Positions 46,801 through 56,272 of a stretch of 64,000 bases of DNA are shown in pieces (positions within the stretch are counted from its first letter, which is position 1; each line of letters starts with the position of its first letter). Source of the DNA: Lytechinus pictus (Eukaryota > Echinodermata > Echinoidea > Temnopleuroida > Toxopneustidae); the NCBI RefSeq assembly GCF_037042905.1, contig NC_087249.1, positions 12,087,501 through 12,151,500 of the forward strand. Reading direction: 5' to 3'. Below the pieces are notes generated by a model. The model was given only the letters and a program-made list of their open reading frames with translations. It did no database searches and had not been told where the DNA came from. A program made the translations under genes and the position numbers.

Positions 46801-49800
46801 CTGCGACCTCTCCAAGCACTTTTACAGATAACTTTATAATTACTTGTTAAGATTTTAATTTATGAAATGATATGAAATCGGTATTTATCATTTCGTCAAC
46901 CAACGACCCAACCAACCAACAACCTACCAATCAATCGATTGATCTTGACTTTGTTTTGTCTTTCCTTTAAAAACCACTTGGTTATTTCATTTCCTTTTTC
47001 TTCCTTCAAAACGGATGTTTGTTCATTTACACTTTCCTCATGAATATTCATCATCGAAATCACGTGATGATAATTTTCAGTTTTCGGTTTTGTTGTTTTT
47101 AATAGAAGGCAGAGGAAAAGTTCGCCAGGGCATCTCAACAGCGCCAGGAATTAGAAAATCGTTTGGATATCATAAACGAAGAAAAGGGAAAACTTTCTTC
47201 TCAACTCGAAGACATCCAGAAGGAAAATAAGGTTAGTTAAAACTGATGACTCCAATCTGCTCGTTAAAAAGATTTGTGAGTTTGAAATATTTTCTCTTTC
47301 TTTGAATTATTATTTCTTTCTCTCTCTCTCTTCCTTCCTTCCTTCCTTCTTTCCCTCCCTCCCTCCCTCCCTCCCTCCCTCCCTCCCTCCCTCCCTCCCT
47401 CCCTCCCTCCCTCCCTCCCTCCCTCCCTCCCTCCCTCCCTCCCTCCCTCCCTCCCTCCCTCCCTCCCTCCCTCCCTCCCTCCCTCCCTCCCTCCCTCCCT
47501 CCCTCCCTCCCTCCCTCCCTCCCTCCCTCCCTCCCTCCCTCCCTCCCCTCCCTCCCTCCCCTCCCCTCCCCTCCCCTCCCCTCCCCTCCCCTCCCCTCCC
47601 CTCCCCCCCCTCCCCCCCCTCCCTCCCTCCCTCCCTCCCTCCCTCCCTCCCTCCCTCCCTCCCTCCCTCCCTCCCTCCCTCCCTCCCTCCCTCCCTCCCT
47701 CCCTCCCTCCCTCCCTCCCTCCCTCCCTCCCTCCCTCCCTCCCTCCCTCCCTCCCTCCCTCCCTCCCTCCCTCCCTCCCTCCCTCCCTCCCTCCCTCCCT
47801 CCCTCCCTCCCTCCCTCCCTCCCTCCCTCCCTCCCTCCCTCCCTCCTTCCCTCCCTCCCTCTTTCCTTCCTTCTTTCTTTATTTCTTTCTTTCTTCCCTC
47901 CCTCCTTCCTTCCTTCCTTCCTTCTTTCTTTCTTTCATAGATCAATAGTATCAATTATCACAGGAAAGTTTATATCTTTTGGCCTTTTCCCATGCACTTT
48001 CTCTTTCTCCTACAATAATGATATTTTTAAATGTTGTACAAATGATTTGAACAATCAGTTGGTCACCTTTATTCTCAAATTGATTCCACTTCAATCCAAT
48101 TTTAATTATAGGAACTAACCGATCAGTTGTTCACTCTGAATGAAGAGAAAATAGAGCTCCAATCAAATGCTGATTGTCTGGAAGAAGATAAAAGTGATCT
48201 ATCTACCCAGCTCAGTGAGGCTCGCAAACAATATCAGGTACTATAATATTGAAGTGTTATTTTCTTATGACAGCCCATAAAATGGAAGAACCTTATATAT
48301 ACATCTTACAAATTCTTTCTGAATGTAGATGACTATGGACAGTTTTTAGAATATCTTCATTTTATTACCACGACTGATAAGCTCACATAAAAATGTGATA
48401 TAACTAATATCGAAATACTACTGATATTCTCGTCTGTGTGATAATCTTACTAGTAATTTCACTTACTTGATGACAATTATTTTGTATCTTGAGACAAAAG
48501 TCAGTTTTCTATCCTTTAAAAATATGTTATTGCTATGTAGATGAAATTTGATATAATTGAAATCTTTATTGATAGGATTTGGAAGAAGGATTTGCGGCTG
48601 TATACGCAGAGAAGAAACAACTTCAAGTTCTGAATGTTAGTTTGGAGAAGGAAAGAGACAACATGTCAGCAAGGATCAATGAAAACCATCATCAGGTAAA
48701 ATTATAAGTTTTACTATTATTTAAAAGTATAACAAAACATTACGTTAAGACAATCCCATTGATTTATCTAATTAAAAAAATTGAACAACATATGAAAAGA
48801 CTGTTTGCGATGAAAAAATGTTGTCAACATTAACTTTCTTAATTACAAACGGAACGGTCGGTGAATAACACAAACTGCAAATAAAGTACGGTAATCATAG
48901 AAGGGTATAAAATATATCTAACATCTACATCTAAAGTAACATGAATCAACAGACAAAATATATGTTTTTATGAAGAAAACTTAATCCATATTCAACGATA
49001 TTTCAATAACCTTTCTTGAATATCAACCATCATGTATACATGCATATACCTGGAAATGAATTGATTTACATGTATATATTCTTAGGGTCGAGAGCATAGT
49101 TTGTCAGATGAGGGTCAAGATCTAGAATGGGACCAAGAGATAGATCTAGACCAGGAACCAATTCAGGACTTCGCACAGGATGACAACCAAGAACTAGAAT
49201 GGGACCAAGAGATACCAGTCCAGAAACCAAAGCCTTGCTTCACTGAGGAGAGCCAAGATCTAGAATGGGACCAAGAAATAAAATCTGTCCAGAGCAATTC
49301 GTACCACTCTCCCTCTAGTAGTTTTGAAATAGAAAGACACGGACCTAAATTCGAACTCAGGAAGAGCCCTCAACAATGTCAGGTACGAGTTATTCTTTTT
49401 ACTGTATTAGGTTGCTCTAGGATATGTTTGTTTTATAATTGAGATCCAAAACGAACCATGGTAGAATGTTAATATTTTCTTGAACAAAAGGAACACGTAG
49501 ATGAATTGTGTACCGGATTATTTATGATAATTTTGAAACGAACATTTATTCAGGTTGATCGCCATGATTGTGTCAGATTAAAGAACACGCAATAATATTC
49601 ATATCCTGTAGGTGCTTGATCAAACATTCCAGAGAAAGAAAACCATCAAGAAACAATCTAGCAATCAGACAGAGAATGGAGACGGTCTGTCGGCTAAAAT
49701 TCAGGAGGCAAACAACAAATATCAGGTAATAAGTTGTGAAAATTAGTTAATGAAACTAGTAAAGACATTTATTAACATTATAAATATAATTCATTTTCCG

Positions 49801-52800
49801 TTTGGAGGTAATCAAAATAGTGTTATTATTAAAAAAAACTTGAATGTAATCATTTCTTTTTAAAGTCATATAGAAGGAATGGGAAAAAAGGATGCATAAT
49901 ACTAGTATTGGTTCTAAATCTAATCATGATTTCAAAAATCTGTCACTCTGTCTGATTGTCTTGCATTCACCAATTTTGTTATGGGTTTGCCCTAGGAGCT
50001 GGAGCAAGAATGCGAACTGTTGCTAGGTGAGAAGCTCGAGTTTCAAACTCTAGCAGACAGCTTAGCTGAAGATAATTACAAGCTATCATCTCAGATTGGA
50101 CAAGAGTACGAGGAGAGACGTGTAAGTAAACAAATCACATAGTATGTTTCGATAGATAGATGAAAAAATGAAAATGATGAAAATCCATAATTTATTGTTC
50201 GAAATAGCGCCAGATCGAAGAGGCTCTATCCCTTCAATCGTTGAATGCCAAGCAGGGTAGCAGCAATTTCCATCTTTTAACGTCTTTTGGTCTGACGCGG
50301 CCTCTAATATTTAACAATTACAATAAATATAGAATTAAGAGGATTCTTGAGTTCATAACCTATCAATACTTCAATCGACATGTAAACCACCATTCGATCT
50401 TTATCAATTTATCACTGTATAAAAATAGAGTAACTAATAAGGTCACAACTCTATATATACACCCTGATGCTAATTGGAAGGAAATCTTCCCGCTTTTAAA
50501 AGGAAATTTCATATGTGAATAAAGTTCATATCTCATTGATTTTAACAGAATCTAGAAGACAAACTGAATTGTTTAGAGGTAGAAGTTGAAAATCAAGAAT
50601 TTTCTACAAAGTTGAAGGAAGAAAATTCCACCCTTTCCATCTCACTCGAGTCTGTGCAAAATCAATGCAAGGTATGTATGACCTGTAATTGTAATTATTA
50701 GAAAAATCATGTTTCTTAAAACATGATATGATTTTAGTTATAAATATGGATTTTTTTCAATAGTAGTCCTTCTTTTTTGTCTATATTTTGGGGGTTTCAT
50801 TTAAATTTTTAACTTCCTTTAAGCGATCCTGTTGTGAAAGTTGTTATGTATTTTTTTTAATTTCAGTCAAGCATGAAGCGATGTCAAGGAATTAAATAAT
50901 GCCTCTCACAAAACGAGAAGTTTTTATTTTCATTTTTTTCAGAAATCGTTCTATTGTAATATCAACACGAAGCATTGTAATGCCTCCGATTAACAAAATA
51001 TGAAATTCTTGTTTTGATTTTCTCACAAATTGTTTTAATGTACTATTATCAATATGTAGTGTCAGAATACCTCTCAAAGGGCATTCGAGAATTAGCATTA
51101 GTTAGCCCTCTTTATTACCGAGATATCGTTTATTTTTGGTAACTTTTTATTTATACCTTCAGCTTAGAAATTATTTCTGCCATTCAGTAAGAAATTCCAT
51201 AAACAGCATACACTTTCTTATAATATCTGAATCTATTTCATTGTCCCGGCACTGATTACTCATTCTATCCATATTGTGTTACAGGAACTAGAACAAAGAA
51301 TTGCTGCCGCAGCCCAAGATAAGGAAGAATTCGAAAGAGAAACTCTGAAATGGAAGGAGGAAAAGAGCGATCTACTGGAGCAAATTCAGAATCAGAAACA
51401 AAATCAGGTACTTTTCAAGTCATCATTGTGGTCTTTTATGTCTCATAATAAAACTGTTTCAAAATCTACACGATGTGTTTATCTTATTAATACTGAAATG
51501 TGGCGCAAGCGTGTCATTCAAGATGATAAATAGTGTCCTTTGCTTGCTTCAAAGATGATTGAGGAAAAAAAGGAAGAAAGATTCCCAGGTTTTTGAAAAT
51601 AATTGTGATATTATTCATTGATTTCATCAGGTTTAATAAGGCAATATATGATTCAATTGTGGCGTAATTTTAATCAGTACAAGCTTTCTAGTTTAAAAAA
51701 ATCTTCATCATCATCATCATCTTCATCAATATCCATCTTTTTCTCTTCCTCCTCATCAATCTCTGACCACACCATCATCATATCACTTTACCCATACATA
51801 TGCGTGGAATTGTCCATGTTCTAATCATACATGTATGTTAAAATGTTGATTATGAATACTTTGATTCAGAAATCCGATTCAAGACGTAAGGTCGCCCTCA
51901 AAACATCGGCAATAATCGACCAAGAGATTACCAAAGTACTGGACAGGGAGATTGCACAGATACAGATCCGCAAAGAGCAGAAAAAGTTAGAGACTGCTGA
52001 AAGAGATCGTCTGGTGAGGATTATATTCTAAAGTTTTCTTTGACAAATAATTAAATCACGGATTACCACAAAATACCCAAAAAAGTTTTGCCTAAATTAA
52101 ATCATATTTAATGTCAATATGTAAGATAATCAAAGAAGTACAAACCCAAAGTTGAAGTTTGTTGAATCATTGAAGTATGACTAAAAATGAAAATACACTT
52201 TTTTATCTTGAAAGTGATTATGATTCAAAATAAAGTTTGAAACTGGCTGCCATGCATGTTCGTTAGTGCATATTTTTTTTAAAGATTGAAAGTAAATTGA
52301 AATACCCATTAATCACTATAGAGTTTCAATTGATTCGTATTTTTCAGGAATTGATGGAGCAAAACAAGGTTGCCATGGAGAAAGTCGAAGAATCAGAAGA
52401 ACTCAGAATGGAGATCGAAGAGAAGAACGAGACACTTGAGAATGAAATCAAGGTAAATGCTGAATGTGAACTCATATAACATAAATTGTGATGAATATAC
52501 ATTTGTTAAATCAAAAAGATCGTAGTTGAATCAAATCAGACAAATAATCATTAATTTAAACCAAAAGTAACATATTTATTCCATATCTTTTACAGACTTA
52601 TACAATCGAACAAACTGTAATCATGACAATTTAACAGCGCTAAATGTTAGTGTCATATGATAATGAACATTATTCAATTTTGGAAAACTTTGGCAATTTA
52701 TAGTTTGTTTCAATGTAAGTATATAAACCTGCTAAGACTATTTTAAAGAATTATTCCTTATCCATAGAGTCTAATTGTTTCTGATATTAGTTTCTAAGAA

Positions 52801-55800
52801 TATTAAATCATTCATGCAATCATGGAAGAGAGAATTAATTGTAAAGAATTAATATTTCAGTTCTATCCTATTCAATTCTGATAAATCTGTTTCTCTTACA
52901 GCTGGTTAAGAACGAGATAGAGATTGCCTACTCCAAGTCAGAAGGTTACAAATCTGATATCACCGATCTCAACATTCAGAACAGGAGTCTTCATGACCAA
53001 ATAGAGCTTCAGAAGAAAAGCTATCAGGTACTAGTAAATCGAACATAATATACATGTACTCCTTTCTGGTGGCGGGGGGGGGGGGGTGGTCTGTACATTG
53101 CTGGGAAAATATTTAATGATTTAAACACCTATATCAAAATAGACAGAAATATGCCTCCCCCACTTGGCTTTATTTCTTTAACTAACAAAATTATAGGGAA
53201 AATGAAATAAATATGACATTTTCTTAAATATCAAAGTAGTAAATAAATTTTGTGAAACAATTCTTTCCAATCTATGTATACAAATAAGTTATCTGACCCC
53301 ATGAATATCATAAGGACAAATTGTGGAGGTTAAAGTTCAGAAATACTTAGCAGATTCTTGGAAAATGCAAAGTATAGATGAATGCACATCATTAGGTATT
53401 ACAACAACACCCTATGTTTGATATAACACCAGATAGTGTCAAACCTGGTGTAAAATGACTGGTGTGGTCACATATATACACTAGTGATGTATAACACCAC
53501 GGTGTTTAGTTTACAACATCCCAATCTTGTAACTCTTTTCTAGGAGCTAGAGGAGAAAGCATCCACCATGATAGAAATGGTTGATCTTATGGAGACAAAA
53601 TTATTACAAGCTCAGAATAGACAGAAAGAAGCTGAGGAAGAAATTCAGGTAAGATTATTCTGAGTATTTTGGAATTACTTAAGAAGTCAACGTTAAACTG
53701 TGATAAACACCAAATTATCATTTGTTATTTATTGAATAGAAAGGAGCCAAGGAAGTACTTATAAAAAATAGCTTTCCAGAGTGAAAGGGAAAGAGCACAC
53801 TCTGTTTAATTCCTCAGTTATTGGTGTTTTCCTTTTTCTTCTCCTCTCTTAGAGTATGAAAGCTTCAGTTGCTTCGGCTGCCATTCAACATGGACTTCTT
53901 GAATCGGTAGAGGATTCCATCTGTCTTACCGACCTGTTTGTAGCTCTTGATGGCATGAAACAACTCAATGCACATATGAAACGAGAGATTGCAGATTTGA
54001 AGAAGACCAAACAAACCTATGTTGAGATGGTATGTTTTACAAGTAGATTAATTAGCCTTCGTATTCAAATTGAAATCATATTGGGTTTATTTGTCTTCGA
54101 GTTAATTGAAGACATTGACAAGAGTGAGAGGCTTTATGCTTTCTTGTGGAATATATTACATGTATATGTGCTTCAATACTTGTTATAGCCTGTAACTTCT
54201 GAAGGTTTCCATGGCAAAGATGAATGGTGTAGTATAGGTTTCACGGTACACCATATATCTTTCTTGGGCAAGTGTTGGTCCTGATAAGGACCACCCAATC
54301 TCTTTGGGTGGTCCTTTTGAGAGTGGGTGGTCTTTTTCAGGACCAACACTTGCCCAAGAAAGATACATGGTGTACCGTTACACCTACATGTACTACATTA
54401 TTGTTATAGCCTATTTTCTTAAAAATAATATCATTAGATGAGGAATTTAACAAATAGTTGACTTATAGGATACAAAATGAAAAAAGTTACATGCAGTCTA
54501 AAATAAAAGCCATAGCATTTGTATATTTTGATTTTCTTTACCCTTCCAGATCAGTCTTACTGGTAAAAGAGACCCTCTTCTTGATTGCGGAGATTCAGCC
54601 ATTGAAATCAGGTAAATTTATTCATATATTTGAAGGTAAATGTTTATTTTAATCGAAAGAAATAGGACCGGGAACATCTTGGTCAATGTATGTTGGTCCT
54701 AGCTAAGTGTGAAAACTCTTGAAGAAATCTTCCTATTAAGTCTTAACCCTGTTCAATTGCATTGCCAAATTGAACGGTATAAAATTGCAAAATATCTAAC
54801 CCCCCCCCAAAAAAAAATGGAGGGGGACTGAGGTGTTTCTACGACCATACCATGCCGAATATACCAATTCTCGTCCGATAACCAAAGTCAAATATTTACT
54901 GATAATTTGGAGAGATGTCTAATGATGATTTCTTTTTTCTTTTTATTTCAGTCCTGGAGAGCGGGAGAGATATCAACTAAAGGAGATGATTGATGATCTA
55001 GGATTTCAGATTTGTAAACAAGAAAGTATGATCAAGAAACTCAGATATCAACTCTCAGTGTAAGTAATAACATTCAGCATTTCAAACACTGACAATAAAA
55101 AAAAAAACTTACAAATGAATTTCAATCTGAAGAAAAGGAATTGAAGGAAACTATATTCTGTCTGATATTGGTAACATCAGAACAACTGTTTCGAATTGAT
55201 ATCAATATGGACAATATTCTAGAATTTTATTATAAAGGTAAACTCTATTCCAAATTAAAAAGAAATTCAATTGAAGTTTGAAAGATGACTAACATGTGGT
55301 TATTATCCCTTCTTCCACAGCTTTCACAAGAATGTACTCCATGAAAAGGAATCTATGTATGACAACATGACTTACATTGACCGAGCTGTGGTTGAGTCCA
55401 TCCAGACCGATATCGAGATACCAACAATCAAAGCGGAAGACCTTTCATTCCTCGTTGGAGCTGATATTGATGAGGATGATGATCTGATTGGAAAGGGTTC
55501 CTTTGGTAAAGTATTCTTAAGAGAGTACCAAGGTGAAGCTGTAGCTGTCAAAGTACCTTACATCAGTGAGGGTGTCAGGGATGAGGATGATCAGAAGAGA
55601 ATGATTCGAATCAAAGCTGATCATGCCCGTACCACCATGGAAGCCCTCGTCAACATCGCTTTCGCTGATCATCCATCATTCCCAAAGACAGTTGGTGTTG
55701 TTGATATCAAAGGTGCTCCATCTCTCATCCTAGAGTTCCTTGGTGATAAGATGACCGGTACAAGCTTCCCTCTCAGTCAGGCCATCAAGTTCCAGATTCC

Positions 55801-56272
55801 ATCTATCTCAAAAGAAAACTGGTTTGCCATCATCATGGACATTATCAGTGGAACGAAAGCCATGCACGAGAAAGGTCTCTTACATAACGATCTAAAAGCT
55901 AACAACATTCTCTTACAATGGGACCTGGAGGATCAAAGATGGCATGCTTTCATCATTGACATGGGGAAAGTCTCTACTCAAACCATACCACAAAAGCACA
56001 AGCAGTTACCTAAAGAAGAGTTGGAGGGGTACAAACAGGGCATCCTCTTCCCTCATCTGGCTCCAGAGTACATCCTTGATCTGCAACCTATGAGTGTTCA
56101 AACTGATATCTATTCCTTAGGCGTGTTGCTGGCTCGGATTGATAAGGTTCTAAGAAGTCGACCTCTTCGTGACCTCGCAGCCCAGATGACCAATGTCAAT
56201 CCTCGTCTACGACCCTCTTGGAAACTCATCGAGAAGGTCATTACTGTGGCTCAGAAGAGAAACTTCTCATAA
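38789..56272 (+). CDS. Giant coiled-coil protein with LEWD repeats and C-terminal protein kinase, 35 coding exons, about 1,667 aa
   Basis: Coding exons: 38789-38938, 39555-39695, 40157-40297, 40638-40706, 41040-41183, 41372-41476, 41627-41731, 42035-42139, 42424-42498, 42653-42757, 43196-43300, 44015-44122, 44255-44359, 44628-44729, 45006-45101, 45416-45520, 45781-45885, 46169-46249, 46585-46707, 47106-47231, 48112-48237, 48576-48695, 49086-49382, 49612-49725, 49996-50121, 50549-50671, 51285-51407, 51870-52013, 52348-52452, 52902-53027, 53544-53648, 53853-54029, 54550-54611, 54952-55059, 55321-56272. All introns are GT-AG and one frame runs through to TAA. Introns 1-32 are phase 0; the last two are phase 2. 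Order: basic N-terminus, helical head, coiled coil, acidic LEWD insert (815-913), more coiled coil, linker, kinase (about 1400-1660). Kinases such as ROCK, MRCK and citron have the reverse order, kinase first. No known orthologue is recognised. Exact exon choice needs a transcript. Confidence 0.85.
39083..39330 (+). mobile_element. tRNA-derived SINE in coding intron 1
   Basis: The head has tggctcagtggtagagcg (A box), an anticodon-loop-like CTCATGA and ggttcgatcccc (B box), then a body with gtcataccaaagactttaaa and an ATT tail (ttattattattattata). The T-stem (gtggg/cccgg) does not pair, so a functional tRNA-Met is rejected. It belongs to a different SINE family from the one at 25845. Confidence 0.82.
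39386..39486. repeat. GAT-rich trinucleotide repeat
   Basis: Imperfect GAT/GGT triplets in coding intron 1, 70 bp before exon 2. Confidence 0.85.
39955..40118. repeat. AAAT/AGAT/GAAT tetranucleotide microsatellite
   Basis: About 160 bp of AAAT with AGAT and GAAT blocks in coding intron 2, ending about 40 bp before the exon 3 acceptor. Confidence 0.92.
40742..40812. repeat. AGAT tetranucleotide microsatellite
   Basis: Imperfect AGAT/AGAA units in coding intron 4. Confidence 0.88.
41372..46249 (+). CDS. Coiled-coil kinase, coding exons 6-18 (first coiled-coil block, residues 216-649)
   Basis: Thirteen phase-0 exons. Eight of them (6, 7, 8, 10, 11, 13, 16, 17) are exactly 105 nt, that is 35 codons or five heptads; the others are 25, 27, 32, 34 and 36 codons. 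Residues follow a heptad pattern with Leu/Ile at a/d positions (for example NRIVELEKEMDDLKKRNNYL and ALTQEIEKL-like segments). Pro is nearly absent apart from exons 11, 12 and 18, which may be hinges. Each exon typically ends K, E or Q before a gtaa/gtat donor. Confidence 0.85.
43366..43445. repeat. GA-rich tract
   Basis: Purine-rich GAGA sequence in coding intron 11. Confidence 0.8.
43446..43828. other. Intronic, nothing recognised
   Basis: AT-rich filler of coding intron 11 with a short ATTT run (ttatttatttatttatt) near 43498. Confidence 0.5.
43829..43910. repeat. GA dinucleotide and GAAA microsatellite
   Basis: About 30 bp of pure GA followed by GAAA units in coding intron 11. Confidence 0.9.
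46585..48695 (+). CDS. Coiled-coil kinase, coding exons 19-22 (second coiled-coil block, residues 650-814)
   Basis: Exons of 41, 42, 42 and 40 codons, all phase 0; 42 codons is six heptads. Typical stretches are LTQEIEKLQEKIADLKTKM and KGKLSSQLEDIQKENK. The pattern continues the parallel coiled coil up to the acidic insert. The intron between exons 20 and 21 carries the giant CCCT array. Confidence 0.85.
47318..47938. repeat. Giant (CCCT)n array in coding intron 20
   Basis: Flanked by TTCC and TTTC units, the core 47353-47866 is almost pure CCCT (over 100 units), with a CCCCT variant block at 47547-47620. The minus strand is (GGGA)n: runs of three G separated by one A, an ideal short-loop G-quadruplex sequence, and also a homopurine mirror repeat able to form a triplex. 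The apparent SLPP- and REGG-repeat proteins over it are artefacts. Confidence 0.97.
49086..49382 (+). CDS. Coiled-coil kinase, coding exon 23 (acidic insert with three LEWDQEI motifs)
   Basis: At 99 codons this is the longest exon before the kinase, and it breaks the coiled coil. It encodes three copies of LEWDQEI with Trp at residues 829, 853 and 875, spaced 24 and 22 residues and flanked by Asp/Glu/Gln-rich sequence. A Ser-rich, disorder-like tail (SNSYHSPSSSFEIERHG) follows. The motif fits the W-acidic consensus ([LM]-acidic-W-acidic) that binds the TPR domain of kinesin light chains and is called LEWD in nesprins. The repeats are also similar in DNA (ctagaatgggaccaaga three times), so they arose by internal duplication. 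Kinesin binding is inference. Confidence 0.85.
49612..54029 (+). CDS. Coiled-coil kinase, coding exons 24-32 (third coiled-coil block, residues 914-1294)
   Basis: Nine phase-0 exons of 38, 42, 41, 41, 48, 35, 42, 35 and 59 codons. Heptad-rich segments include ELEEKASTMIEMVDLMETKL and AEEEIQ, and VEESEELRMEIEEKNETLEN. Exon 32 (53853-54029) is longer and less regular (HGLLESVEDSICLTDLFVAL), likely the end of the rod. An out-of-frame candidate exon near 50208-50256 was left out. Confidence 0.82.
50218..50305 (-). mobile_element. Degenerate SINE fragment in coding intron 25
   Basis: On the plus strand it reads ccatcttttaacgtctttt and ggtctgacgcggcc, the complement of the body of the SINE at 39083-39330 (ggccgagtcataccaaagac, then tttaaaaatggg). 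The match fades toward 50218. Confidence 0.5.
50306..50548. other. Intronic, nothing recognised
   Basis: AT-rich. The open frame through here (50241-50522) has no domain and is not spliceable in frame. Confidence 0.5.
53395..53520. repeat. Diverged CACTGTAAAAA-type repeat in coding intron 30
   Basis: Contains caacaccctatgtttgatat, taacaccagatagtgtc, ctggtgtaaaatgactggtg and aacaccacggtgttt, the vocabulary of that palindromic family. The boundaries are uncertain. Confidence 0.5.
54226..54385. mobile_element. Palindromic hairpin element in coding intron 32
   Basis: The left arm has acaccatatatctttcttgg, then gcaagtgttggtcctga. The right arm is its near-perfect complement (tcaggaccaacacttgccca, agaaagatacatggtgt). 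A small inner stem (ggaccaccca/tgggtggtcc) lies in the loop. A partial copy is at 15562-15665. Confidence 0.8.
54550..55059 (+). CDS. Coiled-coil kinase, coding exons 33-34 (linker, residues 1295-1350)
   Basis: Exon 33 (54550-54611, 62 nt) and exon 34 (54952-55059, 108 nt) are the first to leave phase 0. They encode ISLTGKRDPLLDCGDSAIEI and then a last short helix, REYQLKEM-like (residues near ERYQLKEMIDDLGFQICKQ). The change of intron phase marks the boundary between the rod and the kinase module. Confidence 0.75.
55321..56272 (+). CDS. Coiled-coil kinase, coding exon 35 (protein kinase domain)
   Basis: One 952-nt exon holds the whole kinase. Visible motifs, in full-length numbering: glycine loop GKGSFGKV (1408-1415), VAVK lysine 1428 and a candidate helix-C Glu 1458. 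The catalytic loop is HNDLKANN (Asp 1541, Lys 1543, Asn 1546), metal-binding DMG (Asp 1564), APE (1598-1600), TDIYSLGVLL and the subdomain XI Arg in NPRLRP. All catalytic residues are present, so activity is expected. HRD is changed to HND and DFG to DMG, so it is a non-RD kinase. The loop style suggests the tyrosine-kinase-like or Ser/Thr side, but the group is not settled. An intron-free kinase module at the end of a many-exon rod suggests a late fusion. Confidence 0.93.

Noticed and set aside
47302-47954. 212- and 214-codon frames (PPSL and GREG repeats)
   Set aside because: They are readings of the CCCT array inside an intron of the kinase gene.
49086-49382. LEWDQEI motifs as LC3-interacting (autophagy) motifs
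   Set aside because: An LIR needs Leu, Ile or Val three residues after the aromatic. Here that position is Glu and the Ile is one residue too far.
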